From Xenopus tropicalis (lineage: Eukaryota; Chordata; Amphibia; Anura; Pipidae): a stretch of 64,000 bases of DNA. Shown here piece after piece: positions 9,605 through 21,840 of this stretch. The position numbers and the translations under genes were made by a program. Under the pieces are notes generated by a model that saw nothing but the letters and a program-made list of their open reading frames with translations, did not search any database and was not told where the DNA came from. Positions within the stretch are counted from its first letter, which is position 1, and every line of letters starts with the position of its first letter. The DNA lies in NCBI RefSeq assembly GCF_000004195.4, contig NC_030678.2:97360904-97424903 (forward strand), given 5' to 3'.

Positions 9605-10908
9605 ATATAACTCCTTATATTTGTTTAGCACTTTCTACAGTGTATGCTTCTGCTATCACCTTCTTTTCTTCTGCTGCCTTCTGTTCTGTTCTTAAATTAC
9701 CTTTGAGCTCACCTATGTTCTGATCTTCTCTTCTCTTCACTTTCTGGAGCTTTCCCAATCTTTGCCCAATTCATATCCACATTCTTCTAACCTTTCCACT
9801 TCATCCAAGTTTTTTTCTTCTTTTCTGTCTTCCTTTGTTTAATTATTCAAGTAACTTGCCCTTCTGAAGCTTCATGATGTAATTCAGTTTCTGCAGACAG
9901 AGATGTGTGCATTTATACCCCTCCACTTTCTGAATCTCTGCTCTTATATACATTTATACTTTAGCTGAAGCTCTGTGCTGATTGCTAGTATAAGTAAAAT
10001 TATGTTTCCCTAACATTGTATGAGTTCATGTATGAGCTGCACAGGAATTTAAAATGAGATGAATATAACCCCCTTAACACTTACTGTATCCAACTCTTGC
10101 ATGGTTTACAGGAATGCCAGTGTTAGAGAAATGTATTTTTACTTGTATTTAACATCAGCTCTGGGAAAGCCTGAAATGGAACCAAGATTTAGCTGCAAAA
10201 AATCATCAGTTGGAGACACAAACAAAGTGCCACATGCAGGAGCATTTAAACATTTTTAGACACAAATAAATAGTTCTTGGCAAAGTGAGGAACAGATGAT
10301 AACCATTTAAGCATTATACCAAATTCCCATGAAGTGGGGAAAAAGGTAGAATCAAGTTCAACCCCTCCACATTAAAAGAAAAGGAAAGGCTAACAACAAG
10401 TATATCTATGTATATATTAGGTATATTATGTATAAGTAACATACTCGTACAGCACTGCTCTGTAGTATTGCTGCAAACTTCCATTGTCAGCTTGAAAAAC
10501 TGACTACAGGTATATTTATCACTTTGCTTCCTTTTCTTGTTTGCAAACAATACCACAGGGCCTTCACATGCGCATTTTGCTTTACATTAGTTTTTTAAAA
10601 AAAAACAAATTCCCCCTTACACCTCCTCATACCTCCTGCCTTGCGATCCTGTGCAGATATATGCACATTATCAACAGTGCTTGGGAGGAAATTATGGTGA
10701 GAGGCCTAAAGTTGGCAAACGCAAGTGAGCTGAAACCTATCTAGATATATCTCAGGGGTAGAATGACAATACGATAATGATGTTTGTATATGTAAGTATA
10801 TATACCCTCTGCCGCTTTCTTTTACTGTACCCCATCTTGCAAAGTTTGTTTATTAAAAAATACAAAAACAAGAATTTACAAAATGATTTGTCTATAATAT
10901 CCTCTAAA
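9605..10908. other. No gene recognised
   Basis: T/C-rich stretch at about 9,650-9,840, then AT-rich DNA. Short frames lack family motifs. Nothing I can name. Confidence 0.5.
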
Positions 10909-11094
10909 GGGGGGGGGGGGTTATTTATCAAAAAATTAAGTTGGCATTTTTCTCAATTAAAGACAAAACATGAAAGCTTGAATAGTCTGGATTTATTATA
11001 GAAAGAAAATTAATAGTTGTCAGAAAAAACTAGAGTAAAAGCTAGAAAGTTCCTATAGAAGTCTACAACTTTATTTATTACCCCCCCCCCCCCC
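10909..11094. mobile_element. Small MITE with homopolymer G/C ends
   Basis: It starts with 12 G followed by TTATTTATCAAAAAATTAAG and ends TTTATTTATTA followed by 14 C, so the termini are inverted and both appear to have grown by slippage. The AT-rich 160-bp interior is non-coding. No clear target duplication; TA or TAA flanks are possible but not shown. Confidence 0.5.
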
Positions 11095-11189
11095 TTCTAT
11101 ATTCTTATAGTAGGTAGTGCTCAAAGAACACAGAATTGAGGAAAAAGTTGCATGTGTTTTGTCACCTTTTTTTTACCCCAAAATTAGAA

Positions 11190-11480
11190 AATTGGCCTCA
11201 TTGGGCCTAATTGTTCCATACTTTTACCAGTTTAGTTGCACATCTCTGCACCCTTACCAGCTCATTAATACCCTTCTTAAATACTGGAGCCAAAACTGAA
11301 CTGCATACAGTGAGGCCTTACCTGAGACCTATAAAGAGGCAAAATTATGTTTTCATTCCTTGAATTAATGCCCTTTTTATGCAAGACAGCACTGCTCTTT
11401 ATTAGCCATTGGCTGTCATGGGATACCATGCCTGAAGCAGGTACCTAAGTAGTCCCAAAAACTTGCATTTTTTAATCTAC
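11190..11480 (-). pseudogene. Decayed CR1 LINE fragment
   Basis: Read on the minus strand, one frame gives YAVQFWLQYLRR, which matches EYAVQFWSPVLKRD in the longer CR1 copy at 51,333-52,184. The DNA around it follows the same order (TACTGGAGCCAAAACTGAACTGCATA, then GAGGCCTTACC). Frequent stops and divergence show an old copy, probably a different CR1 subfamily. Ends are approximate. Confidence 0.6.
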
Positions 11481-12047
11481 TTAGTTAGCTAATAAAAGGT
11501 ATCACCAACTCTATTTTTTTTGACTGTGTAAAAGGAAATGTCTAAAACCTTTTTCAGGCACGTCGGCCTCCAACTCACTATCATTTTTTGAAAACGGTAA
11601 ATTCCCAAGTCTGCAAAAATTCTTGGTGATATACAGTATAAATATTAAGTATAAATGTTTCTTCTACCAGGAATATTGGACATTGCACACCGCACCTCTA
11701 TGCCATTGTCTAACATTGCAGCTATCTGAGCATGCACATGTAGGTACCACTATATAGCACCAGGCTCAGATTATACCCTTTGCTTTACAATAAATAACTT
11801 TCTCTTTCCTACTGTGTCAGTAAAGAGAGTAAGGAGAAAAGAAAGTAAAGAGCTCCTGTCTTAACCTTTTCTGTACCCAACAGAAAGCACCTGCATTAGT
11901 TGTTTCTCACTATATAAGGACTTTTGTTTTTATTGGACACATATATGTCCAAGAAACAAAATAACTACTTGTCTTAATGTCTTACTTTTTTTGGCTTAAA
12001 ACTATTGCAGAACTCATTGAGGACACTATATTTGCTTACACTTACAC
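11481..12047. other. No gene recognised
   Basis: AT-rich DNA, nothing recognised beyond possible further CR1 decay at its left edge. Confidence 0.45.
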
Positions 12048-12051
12048 TTAA

Positions 12052-12350
12052 AGGAGAAGGGAAGTTACAATCACTGGGGAGTGCCAAATTTCTAGGCGCT
12101 CCCCCAGTGATTGTAATCACTTACCTGAAACCCCCAGCCCACTGTTACTGTTAGGAGAAAACTGCACCGGCCGGGGGGTGTATGCAACAAAGCGATCATC
12201 TCATCAAAAGGAGAAGGAAGGAAGAGAATTGCTGGCCTGCATTTACCCATGGCCAGTGCAGTTTTCTCCTAACAGGAGCACAGGCCAGGGGTATCAGGCC
12301 CCTAACATTTGGCACCCCCCCCCCCCAGTGATTTAGCCTTTTATTCTCCT
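12052..12350 (+). mobile_element. T2-type TTAA MITE
   Basis: Bounded by TTAA (12,048-12,051 and 12,351-12,354) with ends AGGAGAAGGGAAGTTAC and AGCCTTTTATTCTCCT. The arms contain CAATCACTGGGG and a CCCCCAGTGATT counterpart, with a 12-C run at 12,315-12,326. The TTAA-AGGRR start fits the T2/Kolobok family described from Xenopus. Non-coding. Confidence 0.75.
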
Positions 12351-12669
12351 TTAATGTCAAAGATTATCCAATCAGAACTCCTTGCTGCTCTTTGGAAACA
12401 AATATTATATTTGTGTGTGTACAACATCAAGTGAGACAACAAAGGTGAAAGAATAACGCCAACAACTATACTGCATCATATTTACATTTATCAGTTGTGG
12501 CATGTAACAGCTAGTATGCTTGTTATGTCAATTGATTTTCTTTATAACAGTCCACACAAAACATTAATATCAACCTTCAATATATCACTGCTACCACTAC
12601 GGCTGATAAACAAACGGTCCCTGTCTGGTTTAAATGGAAGCTCATATTTGGTAGCTTTTGTTGACATTA

Positions 12670-12974
12670 TGGGGGAGATTTATTAAGACCCGAACGGGTC
12701 CGAACGCGCCGAGCGGATTCGCGCCCGTTTTTTTCGAGCGGCTGCGGCGTTTTCGCGCGGGCGCACAAAAAAGTCGTGCGAAAAGTCGTGCCGCTGTTTG
12801 CAGTGGTTTGGTATGAAAATTACGTGACTTTCGGTTTGCCAATACGATTTTTTCGTGACTAATACGATTTTTTCGTAAGCATTTTCGGGATATTTGCGAT
12901 CTTCAGAAATTTTCGTTTCCAATCCGAATTTTTCCCATTCAGGATTTGAACTCGGGTTTTGATAAATCTGCCCC
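12670..12974 (+). mobile_element. TA-flanked palindromic MITE, CpG-rich
   Basis: TA flanks at 12,668-12,669 and 12,975-12,976. The left end GGGGGAGATTTATTAAG and right end TTGATAAATCTGCCCC are inverted repeats. The interior carries many CGAA/TTCG motifs. It is related by its termini to the 1,361, 23,940, 35,678 and 41,326 elements. The CpG-rich look and small frames inside are properties of the repeat, not of a promoter or gene. Confidence 0.75.
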
Positions 12975-12976
12975 TA

Positions 12977-13795
12977 TGTGTTTTAAAGTTTAATATGTTG
13001 AGAATTTTAATAATGATACATACACAAAATATTACAATAATTAACAAAGACAAAGAATGATTTTTAATGTTTATTGTTAATGTTGTGAATTATTTGAATG
13101 AAAGGAAACATTTGCTTTATTTTTGAAATCCCTCCTTAAGAGCAATTTGCAGAAAAAAAAAAAGACAGATCCTCCTCGCAAAGCACAAGGCAATATTATT
13201 CATCACTCTGAAATGATTGCAACTATGTGAGCGATAAGCTGAAGAGGGTTTCAAAAGCTATGTATCTACGTCAAATGGTTATAGCATTTCCTCTACATGG
13301 CATTTATAACTGTATGTTATGCAGTAATGAACATAGCAAGAAAATTGAAACAAAAACAAACAAATAAAAAACATTCAGTGCAGAGAAGTGGGTCTTTGTC
13401 AGGCTGAAGTTATGAGCAGAGATAACCAGCCAAAATGTATTTTGCCAAAGGCTAATAAGATTAAGGTTGATAGAATACAGTGTTAAAAGATTTAAAGTGA
13501 TAGAGACCATATCCCATTGACTTTGCAATGCCAGCCAGGACCAGAAGAATGCTGAAAAATAAAGGAAGGAAATAGATGGGAGGAATATATATGGTGTGCC
13601 CTATAAAATATTATTCCGCTTATTTCTGTAATCGGGATGGACAAGATGGTTTCATACATAGACAATCAAGCTACCTGTGGTTTTGACATGAAAATAGAAA
13701 TGTCCATGTAGTGTGACAAACTACAGTAAAACGTGATTGTACTTTGTCTTGACAATGTAAACAAATTACAGATTTTATTAATATTATTAGTATCA
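12977..13795. other. No gene recognised
   Basis: AT-rich DNA without repeat termini or a convincing frame. Confidence 0.5.
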
Positions 13796-13799
13796 TTAA

Positions 13800-14136
13800 A
13801 GGAGAAGGAAAGGTAAAAACTAAGTAAGCTTAATCAGAAAGGTCTATGTAAACACAGCCATAAGCACTCACAGAAATGCTGCACTGAGTCCTCTATCAAC
13901 AGTAACACAAGATTTATTTTCTTCTTGTGTGTACAAATGTTCTTCTGTGTCAGACTTACTTCTCTCAAAAGCTACTGAGACCAAGCTAAAATGGCAGATC
14001 CAATCTTAAAGATGGAGCTTCTAGGGCTGTTTATTCAGGTATGTTAAAGCTTTCTGCAGAATAAATATAGTGTTCTAGCTTGCAGTAATGTGGCAAATAT
14101 ATTGGCAGTAAATGTCAAAATTACTTTCCTTCTACT
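13800..14136 (+). mobile_element. T2-type TTAA MITE
   Basis: TTAA at 13,796-13,799 and 14,137-14,140. Ends AGGAGAAGGAAAGGTAAAAA and ACTTTCCTTCTACT. The interior GTCTATGTAAACACAGCCAT, AAGCACTCACAGAAATGCTG and CTAAAATGGCAG blocks are shared with 17,888-18,363 and partly with 32,805-33,258. Non-coding. Confidence 0.85.
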
Positions 14137-14140
14137 TTAA

Positions 14141-15257
14141 CTATATGGCTCCAATGTGTTCTGCAGATTTTTTATAGCAGAAAAAAAAAAAAAACTTTTT
14201 CTCTGCCCATCATAAGAGATAAATTGCTGCCTTCTCTAGGGCGGCATTTAGAAAATACGATTAAGCTTCCAGTTGTCCTGCTGATTTGTTTTAGAAGTAA
14301 TGGGTAAGGTAGAATGGGGATGTGCAATACGCTTCCTATGAAGCAATGTTATATTATGTCATCTAAAGGTTGTAAATGTACCTTGACTTAATTTCAACTC
14401 TGTAATGCTGCATAAAAATAGATGGTGATAATATCATCACATGACTGTGAAGCTATAGTTGTAGCACATGTAAAAGAAAAAAAAAGCACAAAGAAATTAA
14501 GGGGTAAAGAGCACCAGCCACAAATAAGGGGAAGTGAAACTGTAGATATTTAATGGATCACCTTCACATGCCCCCTGTGCCCATATACTCAAAGATGGCA
14601 GACAATAACTTGTTTTGATAAAAGCACAAGGGTGTTCCATTAAATATTTACTATTTCATGTTGTGGCTAGCGCTCTTTATTCATTTTCCTTTTGGGATAA
14701 AACACAGAACAGATGTTCTCTGCCTCTACACTCTCCTTCTTTTAGATATATGATTTAGTGTGTAAGTGCATGAAGGAGCTGTTGAAGCTTTATTACAGAT
14801 TTCTATTATATATTATATACTGAGTACTACAGTTTCCTGTGTGTGATGTAAGTGATTGCAACTTGGTTGCTTCCTGAACTATAGTTTTCTGTTTAGATTC
14901 TTTCTTGTGGGAGTGTGTGTAATCTTTTTCTCTGAAGATACATGTACAGTACCTGCATTAAACAGTTCTTATATGCATCTCTTCTAAATAAATGTTATCA
15001 GTAATTAAGGACTGTGTGGAACTACACCGCTTTGTGACAGAATCTGATAACAGGACTCTTACTGTTGAACTTGAGAGTGTGGTACTGTATAGTTGCAACA
15101 GGATCTTACACTTTTGAGAGCTCCAACAACTGGAGCTACAAGTCCATTGCACATTCCTTCTTATTGATTTCCTATAGTTGTAGCATACAGCATTTGTGGT
15201 CCTCGTCAAATCACAACATGCAATTTTTCTGTGCAGAATCTCATTAGTAGCTTTAAG
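14141..15257. other. No gene recognised
   Basis: AT-rich DNA with A-runs (about 14,180 and 14,478). The 125-aa antisense frame reaching 15,335 runs into the repeat starting at 15,258 and has no recognisable domain. Confidence 0.45.
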
Positions 15258-15537
15258 TAGGGATGCACCGAATGCACTTTTTCGGACAAACCCCCGAATC
15301 CTTTGTAAAGGATTTGAATACCAAACCGAATCCAAATCCTAAGTAGCATAGGCTAATTAGGTTGTGGAAGGGTTACATTTTCAACTTCTGTGTTTACGTG
15401 AGCGTGGAAAAATTTGCCATTATTTTTACACACATGTCATTTTCTGCCTCTCCCGAATTTTTCGCTGTTCTGCAAATCTTTTTGATGTTTCAGGTTTTTT
15501 TGGGCGAACCGAAATATGACAGATTCGCTCATCACTA
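15258..15537 (+). mobile_element. hAT-like MITE with mismatched ends (possible chimera)
   Basis: The left end TAGGGATGCACCGAATGCAC matches a widespread hAT MITE terminus, with CCGAATCC motifs behind it. The right end GACAGATTCGCTCATCACTA is instead the right terminus of the TAGTGATGAGCGAAT family seen at 39,774-40,083. No target duplication is visible. It may be a deletion joining two neighbouring elements. Confidence 0.55.
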
Positions 15538-17883
15538 TTTCTAATTAAATTAAATTTCAACTTTCTGTAGCCAGGTGGACAAAATAAACAGCAGATGGCA
15601 AGGTTGTTTCAAATTTATTATATCAGCACTGCTAATATCTGAAAAACTCAAGGAAATAAAAGTGTAAATCACACGTTTTTAAAAGATACATTTTCCATTA
15701 TATTGTTTTGAAGGTTTCTATTTCATATCTCTAATGTACAGTGCTATATACAGTAAATAATATGATTTATTGTTACATTCCTTTCCTTGATCAAAGGAAT
15801 TTGGGCTTGGGATCAAATGATCTGGGCTTTCTGTATGTGTTTTGGAAAATTATTTAACTTTTTAAACAATTTTACCAGGCAAGAAAATGTACAGACCATT
15901 AATGGATTAGCACTCCTAGGTTGAATGTTGTTATATTGTGATATAATTAATATGGCGCTACCCTGATGCTGCAGGATTAAGTAAGGGAAGACTTGACAAA
16001 GAAAGGAAGGCATGGAAGCAGAAGGGCTCAGAGTGGGTCACAGATAGGAGGGAAAGGCATACCTTAGGTTGCTAGGTGACTACAGTCAGGAATTGTTTCA
16101 GATCCAGTTTGACAGCATGCAAAACAGCATCCCTCTCACCCACCCTTAAGTAGTTTGGTGGTGGTGGCAATTTAGTTGTGCCTGGCACGTAGGCATTCAC
16201 ATGGTGAGTTATTGGGCTATTGGGGGGGGAATGCTTGCCAGACTGGAGAGGGGCCCTTGTGTAAATTGAGTTCAATTCAACCTTCTTAGATAATGGCTAC
16301 AGGAGGTAAGTATTTGGATTGAGGCCTACCATCCTCTCACTTGCCCGCCTTAGCGCAGTGCAGCTTGGCAGCCAGCATGGCAGATGGCTTATTCACTCCA
16401 ATGAGGTAGGCAAGCATTCCTGAAGTACTGGTTATCAAGATTATTAGTTGCTTTATTACTGAGTTGAAACCTTACCGGTTATCAATATTATTGTATTATT
16501 TGTTAATCTGTAAAGTTCCACTTCCAGTACTTTATTCATATATATGTGGCCTTTCACATCTATCCTGACCATGTGCCCCAACTCTGCCCTTGTGATACAT
16601 TTTTTGTTTAGTATGTACAATGCATTGATAACAGAGATGCCTACACATGCAATTGCTTCTTATGCTAATTTTGTGTATCTTTTCACAAGCACCAAGTGAC
16701 ACTCATGTTGCCATTAACATTTGCTGCTTTCCTTGCCTTATCACACAAATGAGTTACATTATTTACATGTTTACATATTTGCCTTTAGCTCTTTGAGACT
16801 TTTCAACATAAAAAGTAGGTTAACGTAATTCTGGAAAATGACAGATGTTACAAATTTCTCATTAGTGCCGTTTATTTCCATGCCACAGTCTTAACCATAT
16901 AAAACCTCCGAATACTCTTATGGAGGATTATGTTTAGAAGCGATTAAGAATATTTAAAGTACAAGTTGGATTATAAATTAATTCTCTCACAGTGTGATTT
17001 GCCACCGTTCTCCGTTTCCTTAGATAACTGCCATAGGAAAGGATTATCAGCATTGGACCTATGTTTCTTTCCTTTCTCCAGTTGTAATCAGATATTCCTT
17101 AGGGAGAAACCTGCCTCATGTTTAATGCATGATGTTTGCATTACTTGCTGTCTCTCACTTATACCTTATCACCTAATTTGTGGTGAAAGGAGGGTCTAGA
17201 GGCATTAGCATTTATTTAGCAGAAGAGGTAATGTTTGTTTCCTTAACTCAAGCATCATGCTGTTTTATGTGCTAATAGTGTTATGAAAGAAGCATTAGGA
17301 AAGGAGAAAAACATAAACTCATTTAAAGCTTTCACACATTTATTGGCAGAGAGTCTGAAAATAATTTGACAAGAGCAGGTATTTAACAGATATGGTTTCA
17401 TTACCCCCAAAACATAAACATTTTTTTTTTCAGTACTGGGGCTGGCGATAAATATGTTCAGTGCTAGGACAGCAGGGACTACAAACCACCAGCTGTCATA
17501 AACAACACCTATCAAGAGTGTAGGAGAGTATTATAATTAGTACATATAAAAACACAATCACCAGTGAAATATATATATTCTTATATTTGTTACTCTCTGA
17601 CATCAAATAGTGACTAATATCAATGCAAAGTCCCGAAAAAGAAATGCATATTTATTAATTGCATTCATTCTGAACACCCTTCACTCCAAACAGCCTTTTA
17701 CCCTAATTATCATCGTACTTATTAGCATCTGCCCTTAAATTGCCATCAACTTGTGAACAAGAATTTTTAAAGAATTTTAAATTCTTGGTTGATTTGGTGG
17801 AATGTTCCTATTCTTTAGAGGGTCTGCATTGCACTGTAGGATTGCGGAAAGTGTTTTTATATATTATTTTTGGACATATTCTT
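15538..17883. other. No gene recognised
   Basis: Over 2 kb of mostly AT-rich, unique-looking DNA. Frames of 60-86 aa on both strands show no signal peptide-plus-domain pattern, catalytic motif or similarity I can name. Confidence 0.5.
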
Positions 17884-17887
17884 TTAA

Positions 17888-18363
17888 AGGAGAAGGAAAG
17901 GTAAAACTAAGCGTTATCAAAAAGGTATATGTAAATACAGCCATAAGCACTCACGGAAATGCTGCACTGAGTCCTCTATCAAAAGAAACACAGGATTTAT
18001 TGTCTCCTTTTTTGTAAACATGTTGCTAGGGTATCTGACTTCCTCTCTCAGAAAAATCTTTCATTCCTGGGGCCAGAATCTGCGCAGCTCTTCTCTCTCC
18101 CCTCTCCTGTTTCCCCCTCCCATAAGAATTCCTAAAACTCCCTCCCCCCACCCTTAGGAATGTGTGATCTGAGCTATAACTGCTAGACTGCAAACAGGAA
18201 GCTATGAACACCAAGCTAAAATGGCAGCTGCAATCAGAGAAAGCTTCTAGGGCTGTTTACTCAGGTATGATAAAGTTTTCTGCAGAACAAATATAACATT
18301 CTAAGTAGCACTAATGTGGCAAATGTATTGGCAGTAAAATGACAAAATGACTTTCCTTCTCCT
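17888..18363 (+). mobile_element. T2-type TTAA MITE
   Basis: TTAA at 17,884-17,887 and 18,364-18,367. Ends AGGAGAAGGAAAGGTAAAAC and ACTTTCCTTCTCCT are near-perfect inverted repeats. Same family and orientation as 13,800-14,136, with an extra central C/T-rich block (about 18,050-18,160) present here and in 32,805-33,258. The antisense frame at 18,026-18,214 is inside it and is not a gene. Confidence 0.85.
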
Positions 18364-18367
18364 TTAA

Positions 18368-19960
18368 AGCCTTCGCTCTGTCAAACAAAACTTGTTTTGA
18401 TTGAGAAACATTACAAGGAAATATATCTTAAAGGTGGGGAGACATCCATTGTTCAGATTAAACTTTTTGCAGCCTGGAGTAGGGTGGGGGCTGAGAAACA
18501 CCTTAGCATTCATATTTAGGGCACATTTTAGTGGCAGAGAAACATTTTTACTATACAAAGTCACAATGGAGAAGGGGAATAATTGGTAGTTTTGCAGGTC
18601 TAAAACAGCATGCTAATTTTCTTTTAGATGCATGCACTAGTATCTCAGTGTGATATATGCTATCAGTTACTGAGCTCATGTGTTTGTGCCATTGCTCTCC
18701 CATATTACTCAAATGCGTCATTATCTCAACAGACATCCCTTGTTTCCCCACCAGTGAATCAGATGATTGAGTGAGAAAGTCATTAAAGTGTTTGTAAAAC
18801 AGACATAAAACAGACCCATTGCCTGCTGTGGCTTTTTCACACACAGTGGATATTTGAATGTGATTGTGGAATATACTAATTAAAAGCACAGCCATGTTGA
18901 TAACTTTTTTTTGCCAGAAATGTAAACCTTGCAATGTAGTCGTGAGTTCTTGAGCCATTGATTTTCTGGAATAAATGCATTTACTGTTAATTCCTTAAGG
19001 CCTGTGGCATATGTAATGACCTCTCTGTGCAGTCAGCCATTTTTAACCAAAAAATGTAGCACTGCTATGTACCCAATAGTTATTTTAAAATATATATTTT
19101 CTCTTTTGGCATGGCACTCCTTGAACAACAGTACATTAATATTGTAGAGACCTAACCTTGGTTGGTTACTTTGCTTAGAATTTACAGGGGTGAGGAGAAG
19201 GTCCCTGTGGAGAAAGGTGTACTGCCCTTACAGCCACTTGGGTTCTATTAATGATTTTTATGGTTTTGGTTTGGTGATATCATGGATTAGGGGCATTGCA
19301 AACTAAATATGAGAAACAGCCAAGTAACTGCTCCTTTTTAGGAACAGTAAAGTACTTACTATATCTGTTCTCTAATCTGAGGTTGTCTTGGCAGCTAGCC
19401 TTCTGGAAATTTTAATTTCCCTTCTTCTGATTCAGTTGAAGACTTCTCTGTGAAGGATCAACTAAATGCATGTGTTTTTCTCAGCCCCATTTATAGTGTA
19501 GCAATGCTGTATTATCCTTCCATGACCTATTCTTGCACTTGTGTTCAGCAGGAAAAGTACATAATATATTTATATAGCTCATTCTACAGGCAAGATTGCT
19601 TTGGCAATTGCTACAAGTCCTGAGTAAGTATGCAGTACCTTAAAACATGTCACTGGGTCATTTTACAGTCATTAGTGCAAATATAAGTTTTCCCTGACTT
19701 CTTATACCCACTATATCTGACAATGTACTGGTCAGATCTAAGTATTGATCATTTGTATATGACACTTACAATACAAATTCTTTTCTCAGTGTATAATAGA
19801 TTTCCACTACAAAATTATGGGGCAACACACACAAAGCAATACTCACTATTGGTGCCATCAATTAGTAATGTAAGTGCATTACATGAAGTACATACTGTAC
19901 ATTAGCTATACATTTAGAATGTATACAATAATCATGATTTATTCTTAAATGTTGACATAA
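18368..19960. other. No gene recognised
   Basis: A 135-aa antisense frame at 18,551-18,958 is the longest here. It has no recognisable motif and no neighbouring exon-like signals, so I do not call it a gene. Confidence 0.45.
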
Positions 19961-20125
19961 AATTGGGCTTATTTACTAAACTGGGTGAACATGCACTTGG
20001 ACAGTAACCCATAGCAATTAATGAGTGATTAACTTTAATCAGCCAGCTACTAGTAAAACTATAAAATCACAGATATTATTGGTTGCTGTGGGGTACTGTT
20101 CTGGTGCAAGTTTGCCCTGTGTTGG
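19961..20125 (+). mobile_element. MITE fragment (GGGCTTATTTACTAAACTGGG type)
   Basis: It starts GGGCTTATTTACTAAACTGG. It contains ACAGTAACCCATAGCAAT and, inverted, ATTGGTTGCTGTGGGGTACTG, so the interior is a loose hairpin. I recall it as a common Xenopus repeat. Ends approximate. Confidence 0.45.
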
Positions 20126-20449
20126 AAAAGAGCCCACATGGATACACGTTTTCTATTTACTAGCAAAAAGCTCATCAGTGGTTATCTGGGGTTTTTGTTC
20201 CTATTGCAATCCATAACATAGGTGGAGGCTTGTACAGTGGAGTAGTGATCAATATAAATTGAAGATGTGCAATGGTTGTGTATAAAAATTAATAATGCAA
20301 TATTTCAGAACCCAGATTGTTAAGACTTTATGGCAAATACATTTCCATCTCTCCTACCTTGTGCTCTAGATCCAACAGTGCCAACATTTCTACCCTGCCA
20401 GTACTGGTAGCGCTGCTACCAATATTTCTCTTACCTACACTCCACATGT

Positions 20450-20700
20450 ATCACTACTGGATTCTTTTTTATTGTTATTATTATTTTTTATTACTTATCT
20501 TTCCTAGTCATATTATAGTCTCTTATTCAAACCACTGCTTGGTTGTTAGGGTAATTCGGATCCTAGCAACCACATAGCTTCTGAAATTCCACAATGGAGA
20601 GCTGTTGAACAAAAAGCTAAATAATTCACACAATTACCACCACAAATAATAAGAAATTAAGACTAATTACAAATTGTCTCAGAATATCAGTGTTTATATC
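20450..20700 (+). mobile_element. Fragment of Kolobok-like MITE
   Basis: The TATTATTTTTTATTACTTAT, ACCACTGCTTGGTTGTTAGG, ATCCTAGCAACCACATAGC and GAACAAAAAGCTAAATAATT blocks are colinear with 9,110-9,300 of the nested copy at 8,961-9,332. The terminal GGGGTGGTT and ACCCCTTTAA ends are missing. Confidence 0.65.
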
Positions 20701-20724
20701 ATATTAATTTTCCATGAATTATAG

Positions 20725-21029
20725 CAGTGTTTCCCAACCAGTGGCTAGTGAGCAACATGTTGCTCCCCAACCCCTTGGATGTTGCCCCCTGTGGCCTCAA
20801 AGCAGGTGCTCCTTTTTGAATTTCTGGTAAGGAGGCAAATTTTGGTTGCATAAAAACCAAGTATAATGCCAAACAGAGCCTTCTCTAGGCTGTCAGTTCA
20901 CATAGGGCTATTAAGTAGACAATTATAGCTCTTATTAGCACCCCAGGAACCTTTTTCATGCTTGTGTTGCTCCCCAATATTTTTTCCATTTAAATGTTGC
21001 TCACAGTTAAAAAAGGTTGGGGATCCCTG
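20725..21029 (+). mobile_element. hAT MITE (CAGTGTTTCCCAACC)
   Basis: Ends CAGTGTTTCCCAACC and GGTTGGGGATCCCTG are 15-bp imperfect inverted repeats of the hAT type. The flanks AATTATAG and AATCATTT are only weakly alike, so any duplication has decayed. The interior contains GTGAGCAACATGTTGCTCC, and near the right end GTGTTGCTCCCC and AATGTTGCTCACAG. Non-coding. Confidence 0.75.
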
Positions 21030-21589
21030 AATCATTTTTTTTTCAGTGAAACAGACCACATTGTGAAATTCTAGCATGGATTTGTGAAAAACTTTTGCTG
21101 CAAAACCGTACTGAGACACTTTTCAGAAATAAAGTAAAACTGTTGACTTTTGTGTAGATTTGCAGTTTGGTAGTTTAGAGTAGAAAGGCTTATTTACCCA
21201 TTTTAAAATGATCAAGTTGTTTTATTATATTTATTCATATGCTATTATCATATCATAGGCTTTACAATTACAATTTTGGCAGAATATATGCTTTTTTAAA
21301 AATATACAATATTTTGGGGTCAATTACTGTTGCAAACTTTTTACCACACATACAAATCAGGCAGCGTGTTAAGTTCATAAGCAATTTTCCCATTTGAGGG
21401 TCACGTTTTTTTTATGCTTTTTGGCCAGAAAACCTCTAAACTGGAATTCATAATTGGCATGTTTTATCATGTATCAAAGGAGCGGTTGCAGATGTTAGGA
21501 AGGAAAACATTTTTTGTATCCCAAAACATGTTTATCTACTCACATAAAGAACATTTGTGATTTCCAAGTGTCTTGGTCAGCTATCTTTC
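21030..21589. other. No gene recognised
   Basis: AT-rich interval, nothing recognised. Confidence 0.45.
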
Positions 21590-21840
21590 AAAGCTTGTTT
21601 GCAGGAGGGGATGAGCCAACCACAGCCCTGCACTCACACAAGCAAAGACAGGCTTCAGTTCCCTATCAGGTCAGCCTAGCTGCTGATTGGTTCCTATCTT
21701 ACAGTGCAGTGAACTGAGAGCCGGCGGCTCCCCTGCACATCCAGAGAATTCAGCCAGCAGGAAGTGGAACAGATGAGCGGGACTAGTGGGGTTTTGGGGG
21801 AATTTCTCAATAAATCAGTCAGAAGCACAATCCTTCTATA
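21590..21840 (+). mobile_element. Repeat-like GC-rich block, ends not resolved
   Basis: The sequence GATTGGTTCCTATCTTACAG through GAGAGCCGGCGGCTCCCCTG and GCAGGAAGTGGAACAGATGA matches my memory of the interior of a common Xenopus MITE. The termini are not identifiable here, so class and limits are open. Confidence 0.35.

Noticed and set aside
12670..12974. CpG-rich patch as a promoter island
   Set aside because: The CpGs are confined to an inverted-repeat MITE with TA flanks; the same holds for the patches at 5,112-5,449 and 48,420-48,738.
14958..15335. 125-aa antisense frame
   Set aside because: Crosses into a hAT-like MITE and shows no family signature.
18551..18958. 135-aa antisense frame
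   Set aside because: No recognisable motif and no exon-like context; length is within chance for this much sequence.
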